A program made the position numbers and the translations under genes. 64,000 bases of DNA, taken from positions 6,777,161 to 6,841,160 of the forward strand of contig NW_004955438.1 of the NCBI RefSeq assembly GCF_000276665.1, read 5' to 3'. Numbering within the stretch: position 1 is the first letter of the stretch; each line of letters begins with the position of its first letter. Shown here in pieces: positions 1 through 12,419 of the stretch. Origin of the DNA: Chinchilla lanigera (lineage: Eukaryota > Chordata > Mammalia > Rodentia > Chinchillidae). The notes under the pieces were generated by a model. That model was not told the origin of the DNA. It worked only from the letters and a program-made list of their open reading frames with translations, and made no database searches.

Positions 1-135
1 AATATTTCAAGGGGTTTAATTGGTAAAAGATGCAAATTAAACAATTAACAATTATACCCTCATTCTATGTAATAAAGATATGATCGAATATTTTAAAATA
101 AAATCATTTTAATAAGCATAAAATACATTAAGGCA

Positions 136-291
136 TCCAGGTGTGGTGGCGCATGCCTCTAATCCCAGCACTTAGGAGGATGAGGCAGGAGGATCTCCAC
201 GAGTTCGAGACCAACCTGGGCTCCAAAGTGAGCTCAAGGCCAGCCTTAACTGCATAGGGAAACTGTGTCTCAAAACAACAACAACAACAAA
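136..291 (+). mobile_element. B1-like (7SL-derived) SINE
   Basis: The sequence runs from a GTGTGGTGGCGCATGCCT start through AATCCCAGCACT, GAGGCAGGAGGAT and GAGTTCGAGACCAACCTGG to AAACTGTGTCTC and an (AAC)n tail, the order of a B1/Alu-type monomer. A perfect 15-bp target duplication, AAATACATTAAGGCA, lies at 121-135 and 292-306, so both ends are fixed. The 3' part carries a second AAGGCCAGCC motif, a variant seen in non-murine rodent B1s. Confidence 0.95.
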
Positions 292-2585
292 AAATACATT
301 AAGGCACATGGTAGGTAGAGTAGATATAAACTTGCATTCATAGAAAAGAAAAATAATGAATTTTAAAAGTTCTTGATGAATCTCCCTCCCCTAAATATTT
401 ATAGTGATAAGAATCCTCTTAAAATGACTGAACAAACCAATTTGATTTTTCAAATGTAGCTAAAAATAAATTTAGAAGCAAAGTTGTATCTAAAGCATCT
501 GAATATATATAGAATTAAAGAAAGATAACAACTTATAGATTGAACAGTCTGAGAAACAAGCAAAATAGAGATGCATTTATAACTACACACTTTATACTGA
601 ATTTGCATTTCATCACCGATAAAAAACTATTAAAAACTATCAGACAAAAAGAAGAGTTTATGTACAAACTAGTTGAATAAGCCTGACCACAGACAAATAA
701 ACTGACAGATGATAAAGACTAATTATCTTGGTAAAAAGTAAGAGAACATAATGCTGGAATTATATCTCATTTAATATGCCACTCAAGCCTAAGGCAAGAA
801 TATTAAAACACACAAAGACAAGAGAGTTTGGTACCCTCTGACTCATAATGAAAGAATAATAGTGGATACAAATCAGTGACATAGAGGAAAGAAAAATGAC
901 ACAAAATTCAGGTGCTCAAAAACTATCCACTGATTAAATGCATGAGACTGAGTTAAAATTAATATAATCTTGTCAAAGTTACATAAAACTAAAACTATAT
1001 GCCAATATTAATGACAAAGAGCACTTAATCAGGACATGTACATTCTAGAAAATTCCCTGAAATTGCTTTTGTTGTGCTAAGATTTACACTTAATTGTGTA
1101 CAGGAAGATATGTCACATCTTTAAAATTACTGAAACATGTTTTGGAATTTTACTTCCTTGAAATCAGAAAACGGGAAAGGAAGCATATAAAATGTTTATC
1201 AATCTAGTCAGTGTTTAAAAGGGGTATGGATAGAGAAAATAAAATGTAAAGCATACACAAAATAATTTCATATAAAATATATGATATAAATACATGTTAA
1301 AACATGGCATTCATACTGAAACATCAGTTGTATAAGGAATACTAGCAGTATAAGATCAGATTTATTTTTCTTGTGATGTAACATAAGCTAAATAAAATAT
1401 GTAAGAAATTAATGCCATCCTGAAAGCTGGTATGCTGTGTAAACTTTGGTAGATGAGAAAAGTAGAGAGAGCAGTATTAGTAACATCTATTACAAGGTAA
1501 TTTATGCTGAAAGTATTAATAACACAGCACTATATAAAATTAAAAGGAAACACACAAATCTTTTCAAAGAGCTATAAGAATGCTATAACTTTGCATAATC
1601 GTCATGTACATGAAGCACAAGATTAAAAAAAATCTTTTAAAAAACAATTTAAAATTCAGCAATGCTGCGAAAGATTTTTACTAGACACACAGAAATTTAT
1701 AAACTAGCCAAAAAATAGTCAACATATGCTAAGAGAATTTTAACAGCAAATTATAGCACATTTGACATGGAAAACTATTTGTAAATCATCTGGACTTCAC
1801 AAATAAAAAAATCAAAAGCTTTCCATTAATATATTTACATAAAAATACAAGAAAGAGTATCCATTCATATAATCATACCTCAATATTGTGCCATGAAAAT
1901 AAAAAAGAATAGTAAAATTATGTTTTAAAATATCAAGTATGATGAAATATTACAATGAAAATTTAAGTTAAAATAATTATGATAAAAAAATTGTTATTAA
2001 TTCCCTTCAAAATATCATCCCTTTCCTCAAAAGCACTTATTATATTGTTATGGCCACTTTCTGACACAGTTCTGGAAGTCCACCTTAGTGTCTTTAGTTG
2101 AGCTGTCCTAGTTCCTTAAATCTCATTAATCTACTCAAAACTTTTTCCTGTTGTGGTCACTTTGACTTTGTGGGAGAAACAGAAGACTCAGGTTACAGAT
2201 CTGCTGAATACATTGGATGCAGCCACAGTATAATGTTTTGATTTGACAGAAACTGCCTTAAATTTTTTGAATTGATTCAAAACATTGAGATACAGTGGAA
2301 AAGACCCCGATGAAAGAGAATTTCCAGAGCTGCTTCAGAAAGTGGCAGGATAGGGTAAACGTGCATGAAGCAAGGAGAATGTTTTGAGATTAACAGCAAA
2401 ATGATTTTATTGTAGTAACTTAAAAAGAAATAGAACTTCACCATATGTTTTCATCAAATCCCATAAAATGCAGACCAAGTATCTTGGATGTTGAAGTAAA
2501 TTACAGTAACCATTGAAAAATATGGTAAATTTTATAAAACAATATTGAAATTGTAATACTTCAACATTTGTTAAAAACAGTTAAA

Positions 2586-2655
2586 GCTCAGGTGTAGAGT
2601 TCTTGCCTTGCATGCACAAGGCACTGGATTCCATCCCCAGGACCCCCAAAAGTTA
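2586..2655 (+). mobile_element. Degenerate ID-type SINE
   Basis: AGCTCAGGTGTAGAGTTCTT, then GCCTTGCATGCACAAGGCAC and a decayed B-box region (TTCCATCCCCAGG) give the ID order. It is diverged and lacks a clear A-tail or target duplication, so it is an old copy. Confidence 0.75.
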
Positions 2656-3529
2656 AGGTACTAAGTAGCGGTAAATTTATTTTAAAAAAAAGGTAAAGAA
2701 CAACAAAATCTTAATCTTTATAGCAGAAACCAGAAAATAATTATTGAATGAATAGAAGTTAATTAAAGAATATTAGAGGAAACAATATCCTTATTAGTTT
2801 AGCAACAAGCACAACTGGAAGAAATCGGGCATATAAATCAAGAAACCACAGTTTCTAAAATTTCTGACATTATTTTCAGGAATTTCCTATCAGTTTTGAC
2901 AACTGCAATAAGTGACTAAAGAGTTCTGAAGAAATGTAGAAATTATAAAAAATGTACTGAGATCCTAAAAATATTCATAAGTATTCAGATATAAATCTGT
3001 AATCAGAGACTTTTGACTTACTGAAGACACACTTGACCTAGTTAACTTTATTTTCAAGGAACAGATGATCCTGATTGAAAGAAATATATCTAACAATTTC
3101 ACAGAAGAGAAATCTGCCCACTCAGTTTATAAGGTGTGATAAACTTAATAATGGAAATAGAAAAGAACAGCACAAATATTTACTTCCAAATCTCTGAAGA
3201 AACTCCAGTTGATAAATTTCTTCAAGCAAGGCCCAATAATACAGATTAGAAGATCAAGACAGACAAATTTGGTTAAAGTAGGAAAAGCTATAGTTCCATA
3301 AAGACCATCAATTCTTTTTAAAATATAGTAAGACTCTAGGAGAATACATTTGCTATTCATTAACCAATAAATATTAGTATTCAGAGTCTCTAATAAACGT
3401 CTTAAAATCAGTGAAATCAATACATTTGAAAATGCAAAGATTATATGAACTTAATCCTAGTAGAAAAGTTTAAAAAGGAAAAGAAATGAATAGATGCTTA
3501 ATAATGATGCAATATTAAATCAAATTTAG

Positions 3530-3620
3530 TAGGTTTTTTTTTTGGGGGGTTCCAGGAACCAAAGTCATAGCTTGCATTTGCCAGGCATGCACTCATGTCT
3601 CTGAGCTATATCATGGCCCT
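3530..3620 (-). mobile_element. Degenerate ID-type SINE
   Basis: A poly-T run is followed by CCAGGAACC, TTGCCAGGCATGCACTCATG and CTGAGCTATATCATGGCCC, the reverse complement of an ID element. It is clearly more diverged than the copies at 42.4 and 58.9 kb. Confidence 0.75.
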
Positions 3621-3769
3621 AAATCAAATTTAAATGATACTTTATACCCATGTAGTGAAGCCTTGATACTTTCACATATCATTGAAAATGTGGAAAAGAA
3701 GACAAATATTCTACTCTGGTCAACATTTTGAGTACAATTTAGAAATAGCCAATATATTTTCAGTGAAAA

Positions 3770-4240
3770 TTCCTTTAATAAAACAATTGTATGTTTAGAA
3801 GGAGTTGTTACATAAAACTATAGAAGGAAAATAATGTGCTCCTACAACTTTTGGTAGTAATAAATTGGAAAAATCTCAAAATGTCCATTAGCTGCAGAAT
3901 AAGTAAAACCATATACTAGTATAAAATATACAAGGAAATTTGCAAAAGCAATTAATCAACTATAGTTGTATGAAATATTATACATAATTCAAATTAAACA
4001 TATTTTACTTAAAATGTAAAGTATTATGCTGTTTACTACATAGTAGAATTTATACAAAGTTTTGCAAATACAAAATAGCATTTCATCTTTAATGTATATG
4101 TGTATGCAATCTATGAACATGCAAAGATTGATAAACTTCAATGTTTCACTAACTATAATGGATATATTTACAGAAAAAAATCTATCTATGTGTCCAGAAA
4201 CTATTTGACTAATATTCACTAATCCATCTGATCATCAAAA
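3770..4240 (+). mobile_element. Ancient L1 fragment, ORF2 end region
   Basis: The stretch around 3855-3935 (TTGGAAAAATCTCAAAATGT, CCATTAGCTGCAGAATAAG) follows the order of the L1 ORF2 C-terminus, where a 'W...PKCP' segment is followed by 'WIKKMW'. It is badly decayed, with many stops and no intact frame. Edges are approximate. Confidence 0.45.
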
Positions 4241-4246
4241 AATGCC

Positions 4247-4338
4247 TTTTTTTTTTTTTTTTCCCGGTACCGGGAATCGAACTCACAACCTTGCGCTTGC
4301 CAGGGAGGAGCTGTGCCGCTGAGCTAAAACCCCAGCCC
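4247..4338 (-). mobile_element. ID-type SINE
   Basis: A poly-T run (the A-tail read in reverse), CCCGGTACCGGGAATCGAAC (reverse B-box), TTGCGCTTGCCAGG and GCTGAGCTAAAACCCCAGCC give a nearly full-length reverse ID. Both boxes are well kept. Flanks AAAAAATG (about 4238) and AAAAAGTG (about 4338) may be a weak target duplication. Confidence 0.9.
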
Positions 4339-4394
4339 CAAAAAGTGTTTTAAAAATATTTGGTAATTCTTACAATTCAGCCGTGAAATAGAAA

Positions 4395-4670
4395 ACAATA
4401 TTCATCAGAATGACTGAGGGGACACTTCATGAAAGACAATATACAACTGAACAATAAACTTATTAAATCAATTCAATACCATTACTCTTCAGATAATAAC
4501 ATCCTAATGTATTCCTATTATACACAGAAAAAGTTTAATACAGTTGAAAATGCCAAATGTTGGTGAGGATATAGAATTAATTAAATTTTTCTTATTTCTT
4601 TGTAAGATCAATTTGTAAAAATGGCAGTTTCTTATGCAATTTAGTTTGACCTATGTGTATTATGATTTTT
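4395..4670 (+). mobile_element. Ancient L1 fragment
   Basis: CATCAGAATGACTGAGGGGA, and later GCCAAATGTTGGTGAGGATA and ATGGCAGTTTCTTATGCAAT, match the order of old mammalian L1 ORF2 just upstream of its C-terminal end (tracts equivalent to 'GTTGGCGAGGATGTGG'). It is frame-broken. The ID at 4247-4338 may separate it from the fragment to its left. Confidence 0.5.
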
Positions 4671-4699
4671 AAACTTTAAAGTGTGTATTTTTATTTCAT

Positions 4700-5860
4700 G
4701 TGAATGATAACTCAGGTAAATAAAACACATACTGGGGAAAATTTCTTCAGAGTACCTTGCTTTATTTTTCATAATTCAATCTTCTAATTCACATTGTTTT
4801 AGAATAAAACATAAATTGGATAAGGTATTTAAAAAATATTTACTTTAGATTAGTCTTTACTACTTTGATGGTTTGATTCACAAATTTAAAATTTTTTACA
4901 TCTTTTTTTATTAAAAAAGTGTATTTATGTTATACTCAGATTATGAGTGACTTTTGCTGAACTTCTCTGTCTCTAATATTCATTTAATAATAAATGTAAT
5001 GATTTTTTTCTTGCAAGGATATCTAAATGAATTTGCTATATGTTCTCTTACATGTGAAAGAACTAATATATTCAAGTTTAATTATACATGAAGTGCTTAA
5101 TCTTTAGCTACAGCTATACTAGGAAGAACACTACTCTGAGTAGAAATCATGCTATGTACACTAATGTCCACTTTGAATAACAGAAGTTTTTATTTTATTG
5201 TTGTGATAACAATAATCTTATAAATTTGTGTGATAAAAAAGACACCAGTTCTAACCATTTTTGCAGTACTAAACATTTAAACAAAAAAGAACACAATTCG
5301 ATGTATGCAAATGTTTTTCATATACAAATGTTCCTTAGTCTCTAAATATTTTATGATCTTACATTCTATGACAAAATTATCTCTATCTAGCTTTCTATGT
5401 TCTGATAGCATATATTATGGAATTAGAAAATAACATCTATGGAGGATTAAGTTTTGGTATGAGTGCTTGCCTCTCCCATTTATTCGATAGGAAGTAATTG
5501 AACTGCTAGCACAATCAAGAACTAAACTCTATAAAGGAAATACAATGCAGGTATCTAAAAAATTTGATTCTTTAAAATACACCTTATATACTAACAGAAG
5601 AAAAAGCTTATGGGAGAACCTATATATGTGATAGGTTAGAAAAAACAGGAAAGGACAATAGCAAGGTAGATACAGAAGAAATTGCTGAATTTGGGATAGA
5701 CGGATGATGAAAGCCATCTGTATGGAAAGAGAGAACTGGTAATTTATTGCAAACTCAGAAATATAATTTAAAGAGCCCTTTTCATGTGGAAGGAGGTAGT
5801 GATAAAAAGTCCCCAAAAGTCCCCATCCTCACAGACTAATATGATGGGCTGTGGCTGACC
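4700..5860. other. No recognisable feature
   Basis: AT-rich sequence with no repeat family, RNA gene or convincing exon that I can name. Two overlapping minus-strand frames of under 100 codons near 5.5-6.0 kb have no supporting features. Confidence 0.6.
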
Positions 5861-5861
5861 T

Positions 5862-5957
5862 AAGGACAAGTGTTTTTCCTGTCTGTATTTTCTCAGCAAG
5901 TTCCACAGTGCTTGGAACATGGTATATATTTGATGGCTGTTTGTTGAATGAACAGCT
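5862..5957 (+). mobile_element. L2/MIR-type 3' end fragment
   Basis: CAGTGCTTGGAACATGGTAT followed by TTTGATGGCTGTTTGTTGAA and TGAACAG resembles the L2 3' terminus (a 'cagtgcctggcacat' tract, then 'tgttgaatgaatg'). Only the terminal part is recognisable. Confidence 0.65.
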
Positions 5958-5959
5958 CT

Positions 5960-7528
5960 AGATTGTTGTTTTGAGTTCTTGGATATTTTAGTTGGGTAAT
6001 GAGATAAAAACTGAAACATCAATTCCCTACATTACTGCAGTACAGTTTGGAGCCTGAGATTGTTCCCAGGTCCCCCTATAAGTGAAAGTGAGTTCAAGCT
6101 AGGTGGTGAGTGATTTTCTGCTGTTAGATCTTGTACCAGTCTGGTGGGTAGTTTGGGTGCTAGAAGGATTGCCACTTTCAATTTCAGAAGCTTCAGTGTT
6201 GTAAGTTAGAGTTGGACGATGGATTACCTCCCTGCTTCATAAATGACGAAGTAAACCTAATATTGGACTACTCATGTAGTTTTTCTTTTTTTTCCCAGAT
6301 CCCTCAAATATTACTTACAGGTAGATTTTGACCTATCAGCAATTGTGACTTACACTCATCCCTCTTCACGCACTCCTTCTCCATCAGCAGTTTGGGAATT
6401 CAAAGAGTAGCGGGCAGCAAACTTCTGAACAAAAAGAAGACAGTAGTAGTTCTCTTCCATGGCTGTGATACCAAGTAGATCTTTTCATATTAGATATTTT
6501 CAAAGTTTCTACAATTTAGAATAAATTACTTAATTATGTCACATAATGAAATGGCTAACTCAAGCTCTACCTGTAGGCCTCAGAGTTATTTTTAGGCTGC
6601 GAACTTAATTCTTGGAACCCAGACCTCTATGGAACCAATTACATTTTTATGTTCATTTTTATCAAAAGAATGGCATATTATTATCATTACAAAACTGAGA
6701 GTTTAAAGTACAAGTTTATGTACTTATAAATAAGTACATTGAGAAATGTTGTCCTAGGAGGGATTGTGAGTTTTCTCTTAACTTATAAATCAATATTATA
6801 AATTATTTTAAATTTCAATTTACGTGTGTAGGATAAACTTTGCTATATTGTCATCACAATGGTAATATGTAATAAATACTCTGACCCACTACTGTGAAAT
6901 CAGGCACATTTAGCATGGATATAAATAGTTGCAAATCACTGTTAGAGAAACAGAGTGATGGTAAAATTTGAGAAAGGGAAAATATTACTATTTTAACCCT
7001 CTAGTAAAAAAAAAAAGAAATCCATCACTAATTTCCTTCTTTTGTAATTAAAAAAATATTTATGACCATTGCATGATACCTGCTTCTTAAGAAATTAAGA
7101 GATACTGAAAGCCCTAAAAAGAAAATGAATTATAAAATTTTAAAACTATCTGTAAATATTTAGCCCAAAGATCTTATAAAAGCAATTTCTAGGGTATCAG
7201 AAACTTTGTTCTTGAGTTTTCCTGATGCATATTTGTTTGCCTATAGTGATTCTATATTTTAAAGAATTTCTTTCTGCCTGTTTTATTAACTACTTACTAT
7301 TATATTAATAACTACTTTATTTACCTTTCAAAAATTTTATTTGTAAATTTTGTCAAATGCTACCTACTCAGGGCATAATATGTAGTAAACTAAAATTATA
7401 AGTGCAAAAGAAAATGTTCTCATGATCAATATTGGATTTATACATAAGGTATGTAATGTGTCTTAGAATTTCAAGCATATTCTGAAAAATCTAGAACAAC
7501 TCAGGAAACTCATCTACCTTAGACTGCT

Positions 7529-7530
<2 letters not shown>
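5960..7530. other. No recognisable feature
   Basis: Moderately AT-rich unique-looking sequence. It has a short A-run near 7005 and no repeat or RNA gene that I can identify. Confidence 0.6.

Positions 7531-7563
<33 letters not shown>
7531..7563. repeat. (TA)n microsatellite
   Basis: An uninterrupted TA dinucleotide run of about 32 bp, read as a false YIYIYI peptide on the minus strand. Pure TA runs of this length are prone to unwinding and length change. Confidence 0.98.
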
Positions 7564-7564
<1 letters not shown>

Positions 7565-7566
<2 letters not shown>

Positions 7567-8525
7567 AAATTGCATTTAGGTTTTGCTGATTTTTTATGCA
7601 ATGCAAAGTGTCTTTAGTCATGCTAGGAACACAAATGACTAATTTTTTAGTAAAGTGTTCTTTGCTACATATGTAGATGAGATAATATTTGATTGAAAGC
7701 GATTTTCTGTTATATTTGTATATCTCCTTTACTTCTACAGCAAGTTTGAGGTGTATATTATTTTTCCAGTATCCTTGAGTCAATTATAGCTCAGCTAAAT
7801 ACTGTGACTTCTTAAAAATCACAGAATAAAGAGTACTGACTTTCAAAATAGAAACTGTTTTCTTCTTTCTTTTTAAAGGCTAGTATCACTATGCCAATTT
7901 TTTTAGATTGTCTCAAAAATATTGCCTAGTGTTGCAAGGAAAACAAGTATGCAAAAAGTTAGTCTCCTTTACTATTATTTATTCTCATGACACATCACAG
8001 AATTGCTCTTGCAAGTACTGTATTAGGCTACCAATTGGTCTACACCTATCTTTTATTCACTCCTTCATCTATTTCAGGTTGTTTTCAATACTTATCAGAC
8101 TACTGAAACTGCTCTTGAATGTCTTTTTTATGTTAAAATAAAATGAATAATTCTCAATCACCACTTATAGGTTCCTACATCTTGAAATATTAACTGCTAT
8201 CAGATTATGTATATGACACCACATTTTATTTTGCTTGCTTTCCTAAGTAACTTCCTTCTGTTTTCATGAAAACTAACGACTTTTTCATCCCAAACTTTAA
8301 ATTCTGGGTAGCACATGCCTTAGAATTGGCGACTCTTTGACTCTTTATTTTTTCTCCCCAGGTAATCACATTTACTTCCTACTTTTTAAATACTTTTCAC
8401 TAATTAATTGTCCCTCATCATCTTTAGATTTCACATAGAACTATCCAATTCATTGCTTGATGTTGTCCCAAAAAAACGATGAAAAAATCCATAAATCCAT
8501 CATTACTTGCTCTTTGGTGTAAAAG
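7565..8525. other. No recognisable feature
   Basis: AT-rich, with no named repeat. A 77-codon + frame at 7908-8141 has no splice, promoter or homology cue and is taken as chance. Confidence 0.6.
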
Positions 8526-8536
8526 TGGAGTATGTC

Positions 8537-8706
8537 NNNNNNNNNNNNNNNNNNNNNNNNNNNNNNNNNNNNNNNNNNNNNNNNNNNNNNNNNNNNNNNN
8601 NNNNNNNNNNNNNNNNNNNNNNNNNNNNNNNNNNNNNNNNNNNNNNATCCTCCTGCCTCAGCCTCCCAAGTGCTGGGATTACAGGCATGCGCCACCACGC
8701 CCGGCC
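8537..8706 (-). mobile_element. B1-like SINE containing a 110-N assembly gap
   Basis: Bases 8537-8646 are N. The sequence resumes at 8647 with ATCCTCCTGCCTCAGCCTCC, then GTGCTGGGATTACAGGCATG and CGCCACCACGCCCGGCC, the 5' part of a reverse B1. The 11-bp duplication TGGAGTATGTC sits at 8526-8536, touching the gap, and at 8707-8717, touching the SINE. The gap therefore lies wholly inside this element and hides its tail and body. Frames reported through the N run are artefacts. Confidence 0.93.
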
Positions 8707-8719
8707 TGGAGTATGTCTC

Positions 8720-10700
8720 TATATATTCAAGTTTGCAAACTTCAAACTTCAAACTTAATTGGCTTAAACCAATGTCCACGTATCTCATAGTTTTGTTAAA
8801 TAGAAGTATAGGTACCTGAATTGGTTTCTAAGCTCAGAGTCTCAAAAGGCATGAACTAAGGCAGCTGGCAAGCTAAAAGCTTATCCGGAAAGACTTTGGG
8901 GCCGAATGTACTTTCATTCTCATTCACACTGTTAACAAAAATTTAGTACATTATGGCTGTAGAAATGCAGTGTCTGCTTCCTTTTCTCTATCGACTGGAG
9001 GAAGCCGGTCTCATCCCAAGGGACCCATCTGTATTTCTTCTCAAATGGTTTTCTCCATCTTCAATCCAGTAAAGAAATATTGAAGCTTTCTTATACATGA
9101 CATCTCTGTCACTTGCCCTTTTGTGAGGATTCAAATACTTCGCATCTATATTGATCATGTGGACACTTATTTTCTTGTCATTATTGGTAAACAATACAGT
9201 ACAACAACTACTTACATAGCATTCACACTGTATTAAGTGTTTTAAGAAATTTAGATATGATATAGAAATATGTGATAAAATATATTCAGGTTTACATGCA
9301 ATACTGACTCACTTATATGGGTCTTGGATATCTCTGAATTTTGCTGTCTGCCGAGGAAGCATCCTGGAATCTATCCCTGCAGATAATGAGAGAAAAGTGT
9401 GTGAACAATTATAGTAATTCACACAAGCCCTGCCTTACTCTACTCAGTCATTCCTTACCTATCCCACTTTGCCTGCTCCTAGGACTAGTCTGAAAGTGGT
9501 GGCTGTCTTTTCTGTATCTATCTAAATGGCCATTTACTTTGAGAGGTCTCAACAGTAGGTATCACACTGGGAAAACGTGGCTATTCCCCTGAGTAAACTC
9601 AGAGAAACTGGTCATTCTCTTGAGCACTGGTGTAAATCCTGAAAGAAGTGCAAGGCAACATGAATAGGAAACTGTGCCTTTGCAGATCTTGGGATCAGAG
9701 GTGGAAGGGCAATTGGAAACAGCATGAAATAGACCTGCCGTCTCTGATGTAAACAAAAATGAGGGTTTAATTTCAGACAATGGCTATGTCTGTCTGCAAC
9801 AGGCGTCCTCTCCGATTGGATCACATATTTAATTTTAATTTGCAGGGGGAGAATTTTCTGAAATGAGATTTGTTAGCAATGTAATAGAATAAGCAAGGTA
9901 GTATGAATATGTCCTACTGTTTCCAAAAAGAAAAAATAATGACACATGAACTTAAACCACCATTGCATATAGTCTTTGGAAAGCAATTATTCTAATTCCT
10001 TGAATATGTTTTTCATAATTGCTATTTAGTTAATGTCTGCAGTTAAATAAGACACTATCATAAGACATGCTATGTTAGATACTCATTATTTAAAACATAT
10101 GTTTTAAGACTAAGCAATTATAAAACAAGCTATTCACCTCTTAAGCTTAAATAAATAGATCCATAGTAACTCACTTGTACATAATTAACAAATGACAATT
10201 ACTTTAGTAAGCCTATATTATAAGATTATGTAAATAAAAATGAAGAACACATCTGTTGCATTTAATTTCTCAGTGTTATATATATTTCCAAGTTTATTTC
10301 AATGACTTCAACATAACAAGACAGAGTATGTTTTGATTGCCAGATCTAGAGTGAAGAAATAATGCTATTCATTGCAGTAGGTCTTGAAAATGATGTCAAC
10401 TAGGAACATGCAATCCAATGACAAACTTTGAGTGTTTATCTTCCTTGGTCCCTTGTTACAACAATGTTAACAAGAGTAGCCTTTGAATATAATTATTCAG
10501 TAATGAAAACTGATGACAATTTCAATTTGGTATATATTCACCCAGTGACAGACAAACTAGTTATCAGCTGCTAGCTCCATGGTGACCCTAATCTTTGTCA
10601 CAATTCAGGTGCAAACTTTAAAAGAAGTGGTTTGGTATACTGGTTAAGTGCTTTCAAATAGTCAGTGGAGCATTATAATGTCCAAAAAATTCCTTTTGAA
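8720..10700. other. No recognisable feature
   Basis: Unique-looking sequence. The minus frames near 8.99-9.19 and 9.56-9.82 kb overlap each other and lack any exon signal I trust. No repeat family is recognised. Confidence 0.55.
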
Positions 10701-10715
10701 AAAATAAGCAATGAA

Positions 10716-10816
10716 GGGGCTGGGGATTTAGCTCAAAGGCAAAAGCGCCTGCCTGGCATGCGCAAGGTCGTGAGTTCGGTTCCTGGTACCGGAGAAAACC
10801 AAAAAAAAAGAAAAAG
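10716..10816 (+). mobile_element. ID-type SINE, young-looking
   Basis: GGGGCTGGGGATTTAGCTCA, AAAGCGCCTGCCTGGCATGC and GTGAGTTCGGTTCCTGGTAC lead into an A-rich tail. An 11-bp duplication TAAGCAATGAA is present at 10705-10715 and 10817-10827. The A and B boxes are essentially intact. Confidence 0.97.
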
Positions 10817-11655
10817 TAAGCAATGAAATTGAAAGGGAACCATGTTTCCCTATGTATTTCATCTCCTACATACTATACTTCTCTCCTAATAACTTGGTTT
10901 AACTCTCTAAACAATGAGCATGATACTATGATTGCATCACTACTAGTTTGTACAAGCTGTTAAATTGTAAGGAAAACAAGCATGTCTTATTTACATACAT
11001 AATTCCTGTATATTGCAATGCCATGTTGGAGTTTTAGCAGGTGTTAATGAAATTTCACTGCATAAATCATTGAATAAATATAAAGTTTTGTTATTTGGGA
11101 GCAAGGTGGCAAAATATTTAAGCTTGTTTTACCTATTAGCATTCATTTTAGCAGTTATAAAAGAGGAAAATTAAATCGGTAAGCTTCAGCTTACCATATC
11201 TAGAGTAAGATTATTTATTTAATTATCTAACTGTGAATTCGTTAAATTTAAATTTGGACTCTGCTCATTTTATTTAGGCACATTTTTTTCTTATATCATT
11301 CCACACATTTAAAAATGGTATAGGCATATATGTAAAGTTACAGAACCTTATTTTTGGAGTATTTTTCTTAAAAAATAAAATGGTCCAGAATTTTTACAGA
11401 GAAATATTTCTATAAGTGTGATGGGATATTTCCGTTCTTCAGTGGAAAGCAGTGTAGAGAAACTTCAGGATCTTTCTAACTTGCTTATCTGGTTTGAATA
11501 TTTTAGAAAGGATGTAGGAAATCAAGGGAGAAATCTTGCTAACAATACAAATTGAAACTGATTGGAGAAACCATTGCCTTCTAGTATTTAGAAACTGAAT
11601 TTAACTCTGGTATCATAGCAAACTAACATTTAAGTTACTATTACTACTGTAATTA

Positions 11656-12020
11656 TCAATAAGAAGATAAAAGATGTTGAGGGAGAACCTTATCTTTTTC
11701 ATTGTGCTCTAAGCCCAAGACAGTGCCTTCACCAATGACTTCCAGATTATCAACAATCAAACTGAAGCTTAATACTACTTTTAGAACAATTTTAGCTATT
11801 AACCTCTTAAGAAACCTCCGTGGCTCCCTGTTAACTAAAAATTTGACAATTTTGAACACCTTTAGCTTGTACTTCTTTTCAATCAATTCATGTTGATTTC
11901 CCACGTTATCCAGTAGCCATCCTTTGCTTGTTTGAATGAAATGAATTACAGCTATATTGTTTGCTTCTTCCTTTAAGTCTGCACTTCCACTATTTACAGT
12001 ATTACCTTAATTGCATGCTT
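11656..12020 (-). other. Open reading frame of about 120 codons, unrecognised
   Basis: Reading leftward from about 12020, one minus frame stays open for about 120 codons to a stop at 11656, with only a GTG (at 11904) as a candidate start in the middle. The predicted chain is basic (around FLVNREPRRFLKRLIAKIVL) and has no signal peptide or domain I recognise. A few frames of this length are expected by chance in 64 kb. No splice sites, poly-A tail or target duplication were seen. It may be chance, or a decayed processed copy. Confidence 0.15.
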
Positions 12021-12419
12021 TTCTCACTTTTCTACTTACAGACCTCTCAGCTAGCCAAAGATAGTTGATTGGCTTTCCAATCTTTTTTCACATAATTTCT
12101 CCACCTATGCCAGTCAAGCTTTTCCTTCTGTGTGATTATTCTCATGACTTTATGGTTTGAAACTTAATATTGCTTAGATTTTTATTTTTAAGGAAAACTT
12201 CTTAAAGTCACATAGCTAATAATTACTTGTAGCTCTTCAATTTATTAAATACACCAAAATCTTTCTAGTGATCATTATTAGCAGAATGCATAATAGCCCC
12301 TACAAAAGAATCACTGTTAGTATTGATAATTGATTAGAAATGGAAAAAAGTGTGGAATTGGTATTTATGGCTACTAAAATATTTTTCAGAAATAAAGAAA
12401 TGTTTATTTATTCATTCTC

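Larger units (their letters stand above)
1..3529 (+). other. A-rich stretch, possibly decayed sense L1
   Basis: Apart from the B1 and ID copies listed separately, this stretch is visibly A-rich on the + strand and T-poor, the composition expected of a heavily decayed sense-oriented L1. No long reading frame survives. The region near 2850-3420 loosely resembles an old L1 ORF2 body, but I cannot align it with confidence. No gene, promoter or RNA gene is recognisable. Confidence 0.35.

Noticed and set aside
8450..8819. Several frames of 60-112 codons through X residues
   Set aside because: They read through 110 N and a B1 SINE.
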